From the IMG/VR virus record IMGVR_UViG_3300028275_000304, positions 1 through 64,000 of that record: a DNA stretch of 64,000 nucleotides; one strand, written 5' to 3'. This DNA comes from a virus. The translations under genes and the position numbers were made by a program. The notes under the pieces are model-generated. The model saw only the letters and a program-made list of their open reading frames with translations. It had not been told where the DNA came from and made no database searches. Shown here piece by piece: positions 35,618-45,290 of the stretch (position 1 is its first letter; each line of letters opens with the position of its first letter).

Positions 35618-38600
35618 TTATAAAGGTGGTGATGAACAATAATCCAAATTACTTCCTGTATAAACTGGGTAGCTATTTGTAATTGCTGTGATGCAATCCA
35701 TAGTTGTTGTGTTCTGTGTACATGAGAATGCATCTGGATCACCACAGTTGTCTGTTATTTGTACGTCATATATGATGTATCCACTTGAACTTCCGTTTGG
35801 TATTGATATAGTGAATGGTACAGTACCAGGACTACATCCTGTTACATTAGCATCTATGTCTACATCCACTGCATATCCTAAATTGTTTGTAAAGGTATTT
35901 CCATATTGATCCTTCAACGTGCAAGTCACCTTACCCTGTATATAATCGTATGTTCCGCTACTACCTGGGTTTATATTACTTGTACATGCCAAGCTTGTTG
36001 TGCTATATGCATTATCATCAACTACTAATATACTAGACAAAACTAATGCAGCTGTAGTGGTAGTGGTAGTAGTTGGTGGCTCAGTTGTTGTTGTAGTGGT
36101 GGTAGGTGTTGGTGTTGTTGTAGTGGTTGTGGTGACAGGGGCTTCTGTTGTTGTGGTTGTTGTAGTTACACAGGCACTTTCTGCATTTAATACACCACCA
36201 GGACTACCTGCTATTGTCCAACATGAAACTCCGTTGGAATAATATCCATTTGGAGCTATTGTTGTTAGATTATAGTCTGTATAAATTGTCGTACCATTAG
36301 CCAATGGATCACCAGTTGCTGCGTAATATGTAGAGCAATTCGAACATGGAGGTCCATATCCTGCACAAGCTTCTGCACAACCAACATCGCTATAGTTTAG
36401 TGTATATTGTTCTGGAGGTGGTGCAGTGGTGGTGGTAGTTGTTAAAGAAGGACACGAATCACAATCTGCATAAGCTGTACCGAATGCAACAGCAGCATAA
36501 TCAGCAGGTCCTTCAACTGATAAACTTTCAATATACCAGCAAGTAGCTCCATCGAATGGTGATCCACCGTTATTTAGTAAAAATGCTTGTCCCACCAGGG
36601 TTGGTACATCACCAGTACCGTAAGTTATCTTGTATGGACCAAAGTCATCTGAGCAACGTCTAACACTATAAATTGGTTCAGGTGGAGCGGTAGTCGTTGT
36701 AGTGGTTGTGCTAGATGTGGTGGTTGTGCTAGATGTGGTGGTTGTGCTAGATGTGGTGGTTGTGCTAGTACTAGATGTGGTGGTTGTAGTGCTTGTACTA
36801 GATGTAGTGGTAGTAGTTACAGGAGTTGCTGTTCCTTCCAAATCACAGTTGTAAAGATACACAATACCTGCAAGAGCACAATCAAGTGTTGTAGTTGTGG
36901 TGGTGGTTGGAATAGGTCCAATTGTACCAACAAGCACATCAAAGTCATCACAGCATCCGTTGATACCAGAATAGAAGAAGTTGTTTTCTCCAATATACCA
37001 ATTAGGCAGATAGCTATGGAAGCTTATCCAGCTCTTTGTATTGAAGTTGAAAGACACTGTCCAGCTCTTGTTACAGAAGTATTTTTCATCAGATACAGAT
37101 ATAGGTATTCTGATTATAAGACCATTCACTTCTTTAACATCATAAAATGTCCTTGTATTTTCATCATACATGATGGAATTCACCTTAGGAACATAATCAA
37201 GCTTTGTAATAAGCACACGGTCATACTTGCTGTCATACACACCATGTAATCCAATCCCTGTGAAGTTGTTGTCTGTGTTCACCTTAGGGAAGTAACGCAA
37301 GATTTCAAATGCCAGATGGTCTGTAAAGAACCTGTTAAGACCAGATCCAAAACCAGACAAATCTACAGCCTCTGTTCCAGCTATTAGGAACACCTGACCC
37401 CTCTTAGCATCCACACTCACTTGTCCTTGTGGAATCTTCAATAACATCTTGTTTTGAGTTCCTACATATCCCAAATCAGTTTCTGCGAAGTCAATTGGGG
37501 GTGCTCCTCTAAACAACCTTGGATTGCCTACATAGGCAGCCTGAGGGTTACTTGTATCTATTGTAAGGAGGTTGTTATACATGAGTGTCTTGTTCTCAAA
37601 ACGAGCAAGAACAGCTCTGTTCTGAATTCCATCTAGAGACACAAGATCTCCAAAGTTCTGAGGGAAATCATAATAGGAGATGGCTCTGTAAATCAACCAG
37701 CTATTCACTCTGTTGTCAGCATCTATGTTCTGGCTATCAGAATAGATGGCTCTGAATGGATAGTAGGTGTAACAAGGTTTGTCCCAGTCGATAGGCAAAT
37801 GGGTGAATGTATTCTCCCTGTTTTGCTTAGAATAGCTCACATTGTAATAGTAGGTGTTATCCTGAGCAATAGGTACAAAGCTTTGCTGCACCCAGTCATC
37901 AGGAATACCTGTGCTCACGTGAGGCCAGAAATCACCCTCTCTATTATTGAACGCCTGACGCAGGTCAATATTGTAAGAGCTTTCACAATAGAAGTTGGGA
38001 ATACCATATGCAAACAGATAGAAATATCCATCATAGTATGTCCTGTTTGGATTGGTTGAAATAATGGTGCCTTGTAAAATAGTGGTGGTTGTGGTAGTGG
38101 TGATTGAAGGCGTAACAATAACACCCTGATCGTTAGGGCAATCAAAGTTGTGAGCCTTATAAGATATGATGTTGGTTAATGTTCCTCCACTACTTACATA
38201 ATCCTTCAGAATAGATCTGGCTGAGTGCCAGTATTTTGGATAGGCTATATTACCAATCTCATCATAGAATATATCACTGTCATCAGGAGCGTTCACCCTA
38301 TTATCTATAAAGAAAGGAAGCTTGCTCTTGAATGCAAATCTACTGATGAATGTATCACCACCAAACACTGTACGTGGTTGGTCAACACTATTTATAATTG
38401 CCTGATAACCAGTGTCTACAGTGTCATATGAATAGATCTGTCCATATTGATTTGGGAAGATGTTCTTCATAGAAGCATAATAAGACACAACAGATATGTC
38501 TTCTTCCTTACCAGGAACATCACAGTTACCAATCTCTGATATGGTGAATCTAGACTTGTCTGTAACCAAAGGACTTCCTGAAGACACCATGTTAGGACTT

Positions 38601-41398
38601 TGGTCTGGGAAAGGAAGCGCTGGTCTGTCTAGATCAGTTCTCAAATATACAGATGATTCCCTCTGGAAGTTGTTGATGTTGTATACATCACCAACATTCT
38701 GCACACCAGGAATCAAATATCTAGCAATGTCTAAGTTTCTCTGCTTTATACCAAGGTTGTCAGGAACTCCAACACCATAGTTGTAATCAGCTACAGAGTT
38801 GAAAGAATAAGCATAGTTTTTTCTGGTGATACCGTTTACATAGATTGTCAAATATGCCTGATATGTGGTGAACATAGCAGTGGCACTAAACGGTGTGGTG
38901 AGAGCACCTAGTTTATTAGAACTGTTAAGAGCATCCACCTGAGCTTGTTCTGTCAAGAGCTTGTATTTAGCATTGCTCTTCACCTCAACAAAATGGGCCT
39001 TGCCACCACCAAACATTACACTCTCAAGCTTCAGAATACCACCTAAGAATGGCTGTCCAAAGGAAGTTTCAGGAGAGTTGAATATCTGTCTGTACTTCTC
39101 TGTTACAGCGTGCTGTGGAGTTTCTATTTTACAATTAGGACCAGTGACACGTGTAGGACCAGTGAAACATATATTATCAGGTGTTCCTTCTATCACCTTT
39201 GGGATTGTTCCAGGAACTGCATTGAATGTAAATGTTTCTACATTTGGCCATCCTGTTATCCATTCTGTAGAAGGTCCGTTGTATATATCAACCCATTCTA
39301 TCCTATTACCTGTCTTTAAAAATGTAGGAGGACATATTGTTGCCACCCAAACATCATATGTAGAAAGTCCTGTTCTTCCTGTTGCAGGGGATAACACCAA
39401 AGGCTTGCTTGTAGAACATAAATGGTATGTTCCTGTAGAATAATATTTCTGTGTACCCTGTTTATTACTGTTGCAATCTGTGTATAACACCTCTGCACAG
39501 TTGGCACCACCATCAGAGCATGGACCAAGAGACGATATCTCTATTGTGTAATCATCACAAATCTGTGTCCAGGCATTGTTGTTCTCATTAAGGAATGGAT
39601 CTACATTAAGATCGTTGTATGGATAGTTGGGATAGAAGTAGGTTTGCTTCTCTCTTTCATACGTATTCACATTCCTAAGGATGCCCTTTGCTACAATAGA
39701 TTTGTTTGTGCCACGGTCTGCACGTATAATCTTGAATCCAACAATATCACTTTTCTGGTCATCTGTCAAACTAGATGACTGAATGAGAGCCTCCACTTGC
39801 TGTATATCCAGATGTACACCAATAGGGAATACAGCATCATTTCCCTGCACCATTGCTGTAGGTCCTAAGAAAATCTTAGACTCATATGCAGCACTGATGT
39901 TTATATCTGGGAACTTGTGATGTCTAATTGGTTGACCAGCCAAATCACCCCAAACATCTGCATTACAAGGATAGGTGTCTGTAGATTCCCAATATGCAAA
40001 CTGACCATATTGGTATGGTCCTTTGTAGTCATCAGCAGGGGAATATTCAGGAGCAAATCCTGTAACAGATGCTGTGTTGTATATCTTCCAATATGGACTG
40101 GTTCCTGTAAAAGGATCAGGTTCTCCAATGAAGTCATCATTTGCTGGAGAAACTGGTGTTAAGTCAAAGCTTGTTGCTATCCTACCAGGAATATGGAATC
40201 CATCTGTTTGCTTGCCATTCTTAAGCAAGAATACTATTTCAAATGCATACACTTCGTCCCTCAGATAACCTCTAAGGTTGGTGGCATTCAATTCATCTGC
40301 GTAATTCTCATTAGCAGGAATTCTCCAGCTTTCCCACTGAAGATTGATTTGATTTGCAATGCTTTGATAGTTGATACGATCAATGGATGTAAGATTGTCC
40401 CATATAAGAATATCTTGAGCTGTTGTCAGGTCTTGTGCAATATCATAATAAGGGAATTTCTCAAATATATCATTGATGGTAAGACGGATTTGTGTAACGT
40501 TCTGACCAGTGTATGTGATTTGCTTTTGTACATTATCAATGTAATATGTACCCACTAGCTCCACAGAAGTGATATCATTCACTGTTCTGATCACCGCCAA
40601 GTTGAAATATTGGTAGAGCCCACTGTCCTCAAGATTGCTGATATTAAGGATGATGGATTTACCAACAGGATAGTTGAAGTTCACTGATGTAATAAACTCA
40701 TCAGCAATAGGTGTTGGGTTGGTAACAGAATAATAGGATGTGTAAGGATTGCCCTGAGGATCAGAGTATTGTATAGCAAACTGGTATGTGCCAGCAGTGA
40801 GATTTCCTGTGCTAGTGACATCTGTTACATCCAGTTGAGGAATCTTGAAATTAGGCTGGAGTTTGAGTTGATTACAGTCTAGATCGTCTGTATACTCAGG
40901 ATGGCAGAAAGGAGTGCCAGACTTCAACACCTTAGGAATGTTGTCAATGTCTAGGTATCTTCTGGGATTGTAACCATCTGTCCAATATATCTCAGTGGTG
41001 CAGTTGGTAATCTTGTGCGCCACCTTTTGTATGGGATAGCTAGTGTTAAAGTTGAGACATGGAGCATTTACAAGTACACGATAGACGCAATCATTGTTTT
41101 CCATATATCCAATCTGACTAGCTCCAGTGTCTGGATTGGTGATGAAGAATACATGTTTGTTTCTTTCTTGGATGAAATGATTACCTATAAGTACAAAGCC
41201 AGAAGGGAATGTAACACACAGTTCATTCCCTGGCTCATTCTGATAGTTTACAGAATTAGAGTCAAAGTTTTCAACAGCAGCGTTTAATGCATACGTAAGT
41301 TTCCCCTTCTGTATTTGATTAGGGGTTTGGTCCATGTTAAGACCAGTGGTAGCATTATTATATTCCTGCCTAATATTACCTTGTTCCTGTTCAGCCAT
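35618..41398 (-). CDS. Muzzle-like giant tail protein with poly-Thr/Cys-rich C-terminal extension
   Basis: 1926 residues. The N-terminal region (MDQTPNQIQKGKLTYALNAA, then NEPGNELCVTFPSGF and IYWTDGYNPRRYLDIDNIP) is a conserved signature of the large crAss-like protein that closes the tail, called muzzle in the crAss001 structure. Residues 1 to about 1480 look like this family. The last about 430 residues are an extension of Cys-containing beta modules separated by Thr runs near 1523-1569, 1653 and 1743-1780, e.g. TTTTTTEAPVTTTTTTT. Such linkers could be O-glycosylated. The extension also has VTCTLKDQYGN, an Ig-like strand pattern. It lies between the ring proteins and the tail-hub-like genes. 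Exact domain boundaries are estimates. Confidence 0.8.
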   Translation of the reverse strand: MAEQEQGNIRQEYNNATTGLNMDQTPNQIQKGKLTYALNAAVENFDSNSVNYQNEPGNELCVTFPSGFVLIGNHFIQERNKHVFFITNPDTGASQIGYMENNDCVYRVLVNAPCLNFNTSYPIQKVAHKITNCTTEIYWTDGYNPRRYLDIDNIPKVLKSGTPFCHPEYTDDLDCNQLKLQPNFKIPQLDVTDVTSTGNLTAGTYQFAIQYSDPQGNPYTSYYSVTNPTPIADEFITSVNFNYPVGKSIILNISNLEDSGLYQYFNLAVIRTVNDITSVELVGTYYIDNVQKQITYTGQNVTQIRLTINDIFEKFPYYDIAQDLTTAQDILIWDNLTSIDRINYQSIANQINLQWESWRIPANENYADELNATNLRGYLRDEVYAFEIVFLLKNGKQTDGFHIPGRIATSFDLTPVSPANDDFIGEPDPFTGTSPYWKIYNTASVTGFAPEYSPADDYKGPYQYGQFAYWESTDTYPCNADVWGDLAGQPIRHHKFPDINISAAYESKIFLGPTAMVQGNDAVFPIGVHLDIQQVEALIQSSSLTDDQKSDIVGFKIIRADRGTNKSIVAKGILRNVNTYEREKQTYFYPNYPYNDLNVDPFLNENNNAWTQICDDYTIEISSLGPCSDGGANCAEVLYTDCNSNKQGTQKYYSTGTYHLCSTSKPLVLSPATGRTGLSTYDVWVATICPPTFLKTGNRIEWVDIYNGPSTEWITGWPNVETFTFNAVPGTIPKVIEGTPDNICFTGPTRVTGPNCKIETPQHAVTEKYRQIFNSPETSFGQPFLGGILKLESVMFGGGKAHFVEVKSNAKYKLLTEQAQVDALNSSNKLGALTTPFSATAMFTTYQAYLTIYVNGITRKNYAYSFNSVADYNYGVGVPDNLGIKQRNLDIARYLIPGVQNVGDVYNINNFQRESSVYLRTDLDRPALPFPDQSPNMVSSGSPLVTDKSRFTISEIGNCDVPGKEEDISVVSYYASMKNIFPNQYGQIYSYDTVDTGYQAIINSVDQPRTVFGGDTFISRFAFKSKLPFFIDNRVNAPDDSDIFYDEIGNIAYPKYWHSARSILKDYVSSGGTLTNIISYKAHNFDCPNDQGVIVTPSITTTTTTTILQGTIISTNPNRTYYDGYFYLFAYGIPNFYCESSYNIDLRQAFNNREGDFWPHVSTGIPDDWVQQSFVPIAQDNTYYYNVSYSKQNRENTFTHLPIDWDKPCYTYYPFRAIYSDSQNIDADNRVNSWLIYRAISYYDFPQNFGDLVSLDGIQNRAVLARFENKTLMYNNLLTIDTSNPQAAYVGNPRLFRGAPPIDFAETDLGYVGTQNKMLLKIPQGQVSVDAKRGQVFLIAGTEAVDLSGFGSGLNRFFTDHLAFEILRYFPKVNTDNNFTGIGLHGVYDSKYDRVLITKLDYVPKVNSIMYDENTRTFYDVKEVNGLIIRIPISVSDEKYFCNKSWTVSFNFNTKSWISFHSYLPNWYIGENNFFYSGINGCCDDFDVLVGTIGPIPTTTTTTTLDCALAGIVYLYNCDLEGTATPVTTTTTSSTSTTTTTSSTSTTTTSSTTTTSSTTTTSSTTTTTTTAPPEPIYSVRRCSDDFGPYKITYGTGDVPTLVGQAFLLNNGGSPFDGATCWYIESLSVEGPADYAAVAFGTAYADCDSCPSLTTTTTTAPPPEQYTLNYSDVGCAEACAGYGPPCSNCSTYYAATGDPLANGTTIYTDYNLTTIAPNGYYSNGVSCWTIAGSPGGVLNAESACVTTTTTTTEAPVTTTTTTTPTPTTTTTTTEPPTTTTTTTAALVLSSILVVDDNAYSTTSLACTSNINPGSSGTYDYIQGKVTCTLKDQYGNTFTNNLGYAVDVDIDANVTGCSPGTVPFTISIPNGSSSGYIIYDVQITDNCGDPDAFSCTQNTTTMDCITAITNSYPVYTGSNLDYCSSPPL

Positions 41399-41403
41399 TA
41401 GTG

Positions 41404-42375
41404 TTAGTTATTGCGTCTCCAACCATATCTATTGGTACGGTTAGGTAGTTCATACATGTTAAACCTATTAAGATCGTTGATTATTCTGCGTTGCTTGGTC
41501 CAAGGATCTTGTTTCTTAATCTCAATATCAGCCATAATGAACGCCTCATCAGCCTGCTGTTTGTAGAAAGCTAGCTTTTGTTGAAGCTGATTAAATGTCT
41601 CATCATTGGTCTGATTGGTGAGCGTTTCAATCACTTTATACTTAATGAAGGCTTCCACAAACTCCCTGATACGATAGTTGTCAGGAATCAATTGGTTACC
41701 CACTTGGTCATATTCTGTTGCATAGAAAAGCAGATGCACTACACCATTGCGGAAGTTAGTAACAAACTTATTGTCTCTAATATCAAATGAATCATACCAG
41801 GAGGAACCAGGTGTAAACTCGTTGATAGGAGGTGCCTCTTGATAGAATTCCCAGTTGTTGGTATAATCTACACCACAGTTACCCTGTGCAGATATATTAC
41901 CAGGCTTGAGAAGATATTCCTTTCTATAGAGTACAGGTGCTTGATTATTTGTCTTATATACAGCTTGCACCAAATCAGGCATACACTTAGGACAAAACTG
42001 TTGACCACAATTACCCTCTTCACAAGGATTACCATACACAATCACAGGGCTCACTTGAATAGTTGTAGAGCTAGCTGCTTGTGAATAGAACGAGTTGGCC
42101 TGCTGATATGGAAAACCATTTACAGCTGTACAAAGCCAAGCTTCACGAACAGCGTAGAAATTATCTGGGAGTCTTGCTTCATAGTCACAGATGTGAAGAA
42201 TCTCTTGAGAAATCACATAAGTGGTTCTTCCCAGCTTTCTGAGACATTTGTCTAGATAGGTGGGAAACATCAAATCATCTACAGCTCCTGTATCAAAATA
42301 GCTTTTAAACTCTTCCTTGACGATAGAGTAGATAGGCTCAGGAGTGACGAAATTATATTTGTAATAGTATGCCAT
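41404..42375 (-). CDS. crAss-like tail ring/connector protein
   Basis: 323 residues. The opening YYYKYNFVTPEPIYSIVKEE and the segment YLDKCLRKLGRTTY are conserved in a crAss-like neck/ring protein (tail-tubular-like) encoded next to the muzzle gene. A Cys cluster (CEEGNCGQQFCPKC, about 118-131) suggests a structural metal or disulfide site. The C-terminal helix ends with QRRIINDLNRFNMYELPNRT. It is separated by 5 bp from the muzzle gene and abuts the IHF-like gene, which keeps the neck proteins in one unit. Confidence 0.7.
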   Translation of the reverse strand: MAYYYKYNFVTPEPIYSIVKEEFKSYFDTGAVDDLMFPTYLDKCLRKLGRTTYVISQEILHICDYEARLPDNFYAVREAWLCTAVNGFPYQQANSFYSQAASSTTIQVSPVIVYGNPCEEGNCGQQFCPKCMPDLVQAVYKTNNQAPVLYRKEYLLKPGNISAQGNCGVDYTNNWEFYQEAPPINEFTPGSSWYDSFDIRDNKFVTNFRNGVVHLLFYATEYDQVGNQLIPDNYRIREFVEAFIKYKVIETLTNQTNDETFNQLQQKLAFYKQQADEAFIMADIEIKKQDPWTKQRRIINDLNRFNMYELPNRTNRYGWRRNN

Positions 42376-42858
42376 CTATAATGCTTTTTTCCATTCTTGA
42401 TATAAATGTTGGTATTTGTCATCAGCTCTCAGATAGTGGGAGAGAAGCCTAGACGTGTTCCTGGAAGGTTTGAAATACCACAGCGGTGAGTGTTTAAACC
42501 TAGCTGTTAATTTAAACCACATCCATCCAAAGAAATAACCCTCTGTGTGAAAGTTGAAATTGTATATACGCTTACCTTTTTCTTTTGTCTTCTTCCAATC
42601 AATAGGAAGATTGACAAACTCTTTACCATCTATTCCTTTTATCTTCCTGCGCTTCTTCTTGCTTATTGAGAACTCACCAAACCCAAAGGGCAGCTTTGCT
42701 CGTTCTCCTGTCTCAAGAATATATTCTCTAAAGGCATCATTAAAAGAATAGATGATGTTTCTCCACTGATCAAATGTAAGCTTGATGGACGGATGTTTCT
42801 TACAGAAACTGTTGTAGTTATCTTTGCTAGCGCTTCGCCAGTCTATCTTTACTCTCAT
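42376..42858 (-). CDS. IHF/HU-fold neck protein
   Basis: 160 residues, strongly basic. Residues 25-75 (TFDQWRNIIYSFNDAFREYI, then LPFGFGEFSISKKKRRK) match the HU/IHF-type pattern of two helices followed by a G-F-G-x-F beta hairpin. Predicted IHF-like proteins are encoded in the crAss structural block, and in virion structures some ring proteins have this fold. The basic C-terminus (FKPSRNTSRLLSHY) may bind DNA passing through the neck. Whether it binds DNA or only reuses the fold cannot be told here. Confidence 0.6.
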   Translation of the reverse strand: MRVKIDWRSASKDNYNSFCKKHPSIKLTFDQWRNIIYSFNDAFREYILETGERAKLPFGFGEFSISKKKRRKIKGIDGKEFVNLPIDWKKTKEKGKRIYNFNFHTEGYFFGWMWFKLTARFKHSPLWYFKPSRNTSRLLSHYLRADDKYQHLYQEWKKAL

Positions 42859-42859
42859 A

Positions 42860-43588
42860 TCATCTCAAGTTTGGAGCGTTAGGTGCTTGACCATCAACGC
42901 CATCACTTGTGATGTCTGTCTTAAGTTTGAAATACGTAGTGAGAAGCTTCTGAGAAGTGAGCTCTAACACCTGCTTTTCTAGGTAGCCAGGCACTGGAGA
43001 TTCTTTATCTAAAGGATTTACACACAGTTGCTCTGGTGTATAGCTAGGAGTTCCACATCCACATTCTGGATACATTATCTCATTTGGAACATCTTCCTCG
43101 AAAAGAGCAACTAGTCTGATTGCTTTTAGCAATGGGTTGTTTACATACAGATACCCATTTGAAATCCAATAGTATTCTTCCTTCTTAATAATTGGAAGCT
43201 TGAGCAAATTCACGTATCGGTTGATGGTTATTTCCTTAAGTTTCTTTCCCTGTCCACTCATGGCGTTAATTGAATAAACACCCTGAATTACATACTGATA
43301 GTTACCCTCTGTAATCCTAGGAAGCTTAAACTTCGTTCTAGAGACCGTGCAAGGATCAGCATAATCACAGCATTCAGAAATAGGAACTTCCACCATCTCT
43401 AGACAAGGAATGGTGGTAAAAACTGTATCGGTTGCCCATAACTTCCTCAGATTAGTCTCACGCTTTATCAAGAGGAAGGCATTGTTCTTAATCTCAGACA
43501 TAATAGCTCTATCTGTGATCAAGTTGTCTGTGGAGAGCAACTTGTGCATAGAGCGCGCATCTGAAACTAACTTCCTAAAAGTTGACAT
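42860..43588 (-). CDS. crAss-like neck/stabilisation structural protein
   Basis: 242 residues, a mixed alpha/beta protein with a Cys group (ECCDYADPC) and a second one (ECGCG) near the C-terminus. The segment NRYVNLLKLPIIKKEEYYW, followed by YLYVNNPLLKAIRL, is a conserved block that I associate with crAss-like phage structural proteins. It shares its start/stop base with the metallophosphoesterase gene. It is probably a ring component at the portal-tail junction; the exact ring cannot be assigned. Confidence 0.6.
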   Translation of the reverse strand: MSTFRKLVSDARSMHKLLSTDNLITDRAIMSEIKNNAFLLIKRETNLRKLWATDTVFTTIPCLEMVEVPISECCDYADPCTVSRTKFKLPRITEGNYQYVIQGVYSINAMSGQGKKLKEITINRYVNLLKLPIIKKEEYYWISNGYLYVNNPLLKAIRLVALFEEDVPNEIMYPECGCGTPSYTPEQLCVNPLDKESPVPGYLEKQVLELTSQKLLTTYFKLKTDITSDGVDGQAPNAPNLR

Positions 43589-44838
43589 TATAAATACTGT
43601 TTGAATATATTTGTTATTCCATTATCATAGTCTATCAAGAATCCTGTCACTTCACCTTTGGTTATTGTGTACCCATTTTTATCATCCCATCCACTCTTAG
43701 CTGTGGAGAAGGCTGGAAGCTGATAGAACTTAATACCATTGAAATCTAAACTCATTTCATGGTGTTTATCACCTGTAAATATGTAGAAATTATCGTGGTC
43801 TGACCATGCAAATTTGAACTCCATTGGGAACAGATGCGCAAGTTTTGCAGGCTTAAGAGCATCTCCGTGGTTGAACATCATTGCAGAACTTCCATAACTT
43901 ACGTACTTCCTATACCTTGGAGATATGTCAAAATGCACACGATATTCTTTTCTGTAATAGGTTTTCAACCAACTGGCTAAATGCCATCCTACATACTCAT
44001 CATGATTGCCAGCTACAAATATCACCTCCACTTCTTCACCCTTCTGAAGGAGAAGGTTTATCACACTCACTTCATGATCACAGATAGCTTGGAAAGCATC
44101 GTGATAGGACAAGATGTTTTGTTGGGGTGTACCCTTTGTAGTGGTGTTGGTAAACTCACTATTGAACTCATCAGAACCAATGATGTATTTGATATCTGTG
44201 AGATTGTTGGCTAGAGAGGCTTGGTCTAGGATGATCTCCACCCTCTGTATGAAATCACCAAAACGCTCGTCTATATCGTTATCCCCTGCTATATCTAGTT
44301 TGTTTAAATGGGCATCCTGTTTGTTGATAATAAGGCAAGCATCTTGTCTGCCTGCATCATACTTAGGAGCCACTATCTCAGGCGAAACAGGTGTATATGT
44401 CTCAAGAAATGTGATGAAATTATCTTGAAAAACTTGTTCTCCTTTCTTCTTGCCCAGCCATGCTTTCACTTGGTAGTGAGGCTGCTCAGCATTTCCCCAG
44501 TAGTTTTGTACGTATTTAGTTATTTCCCATTTCTCTGTATCAATCTTGCACTTCTCAATGAGCTCATCTAAACTTTTGATTTCCTCTTTAGAGTTGAAGA
44601 CCACTTCTCCAGTTCCCCTTTGAACGTCTTCATAAAATCTTACTATCTGATCTTCTAGCTCCCCAATGTAGTTCCCTATCTCTGCGTCATCCTGTGCCAT
44701 CTGCGAACTTCGCAGCTCCTTTATCAAATCATCCACTTCGCTTTCTGTAATGTTGAGTTTGTCTGCATAGAACTTTTTGCTCTTTTTCCAGTGAAGCATA
44801 TGCTCCATCTGTTGCAGAAGAGATTGATTTTCAGGCAT
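43588..44838 (-). CDS. Calcineurin-like metallophosphoesterase
   Basis: 416 residues. Residues 1-45 look like a helix-turn-helix (KFYADKLNITESEVDDLIKE). The C-terminal domain carries the metallophosphoesterase signature set: D175-x-H177, GSDEFN (221-226), GNHD (277-280), NHGD (near 328) and a GDKHHE segment (near 358). Such enzymes use two metal ions to cleave phosphodiesters or phosphomonoesters. Substrate is unknown; candidates are nucleic acid, cyclic nucleotides or nucleotide signals. It has its own promoter and is separated from the head genes by a strong terminator, although it then runs into neck genes. An enzyme here may act in DNA processing at packaging or in counter-defence. Confidence 0.8.
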   Translation of the reverse strand: MPENQSLLQQMEHMLHWKKSKKFYADKLNITESEVDDLIKELRSSQMAQDDAEIGNYIGELEDQIVRFYEDVQRGTGEVVFNSKEEIKSLDELIEKCKIDTEKWEITKYVQNYWGNAEQPHYQVKAWLGKKKGEQVFQDNFITFLETYTPVSPEIVAPKYDAGRQDACLIINKQDAHLNKLDIAGDNDIDERFGDFIQRVEIILDQASLANNLTDIKYIIGSDEFNSEFTNTTTKGTPQQNILSYHDAFQAICDHEVSVINLLLQKGEEVEVIFVAGNHDEYVGWHLASWLKTYYRKEYRVHFDISPRYRKYVSYGSSAMMFNHGDALKPAKLAHLFPMEFKFAWSDHDNFYIFTGDKHHEMSLDFNGIKFYQLPAFSTAKSGWDDKNGYTITKGEVTGFLIDYDNGITNIFKQYL

Positions 44839-44866
44839 TTACGTTTTAGTTTGATTAAAATTGGCC

Positions 44867-44899
44867 TAAAGGTACGAAAGTTTTTTCATATTTTCCAAA
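44867..44899 (-). promoter_or_regulatory. Bacteroidota-like promoter for the phosphoesterase-neck-muzzle operon
   Basis: On the minus strand TTTG (44896-44899), 21 bp, then TACCTTTA (44867-44874), one mismatch from TAnnTTTG. It lies just after the terminator that ends the head operon and about 25 nt before the metallophosphoesterase start. Confidence 0.5.
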
Positions 44900-44943
44900 T
44901 TATTTTAACCAACTTCATTATTGTTACTAACTAAGTTAGTTAG

Positions 44944-44979
44944 AAAACAAAAACTCCCCAGGGCCATAGCCCCAGGGAG
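44944..44979 (-). terminator. Strong intrinsic terminator ending the head operon
   Basis: On the minus strand CTCCCTGGGGC, loop TATG, GCCCTGGGGAG: an 11-bp stem with two G-T pairs (44954-44979). It is followed by TTTTTGTTTT (44944-44953). A second hairpin (ATCCCTG/CAGGGAT, 44981-45006) faces the plus strand with its own T run, so the site may stop transcription both ways. Confidence 0.88.
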
Positions 44980-45014
44980 GATCCCTGAAAACCAACAAAC
45001 AGGGATTTTTAACT

Positions 45015-45269
45015 TTATGAAGGTGTGCAACAATCGTCTATTTGACTCTGAAGGTTTACGATTTGTTGTTTCAGTATACAAATTTGTTCGTCTATTTTTT
45101 GAAGAGACACAGTCACTGTATCACATGTATGAATCTGTGTACATGGAAGGTTTGGACCACTGTATGACACACTATTCGTTGGAATAGGCTGTGCTGTACA
45201 AGGTTCACACGCAGCATAAACAGGAGTGACTACAGGTGTGCAGCATGGGTTTTGTGGAAGAAATATCAT
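45015..45269 (-). CDS. Small Cys-rich anchor-module protein
   Basis: 84 residues with ten Cys. After a Cys/Pro-rich start, the module VSYSGPNLPCTQIHTCDTV followed by VSLQKIDEQICILK matches the Y-x-G-x-x-L ... D-x-x-x-x-x-L-x-K-I pattern shared with three fibre proteins. A coiled-coil segment (IDEQICILKQQIVNLQSQID) closes it. It is therefore almost only the anchor plus a trimeric or dimeric helix. It is the last gene before the terminator. Likely a fibre base or a decoy or competitor subunit; function is inferred. Confidence 0.6.
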   Translation of the reverse strand: MIFLPQNPCCTPVVTPVYAACEPCTAQPIPTNSVSYSGPNLPCTQIHTCDTVTVSLQKIDEQICILKQQIVNLQSQIDDCCTPS

Positions 45270-45290
45270 TTTATGTAAAGAGTTTAGCTA

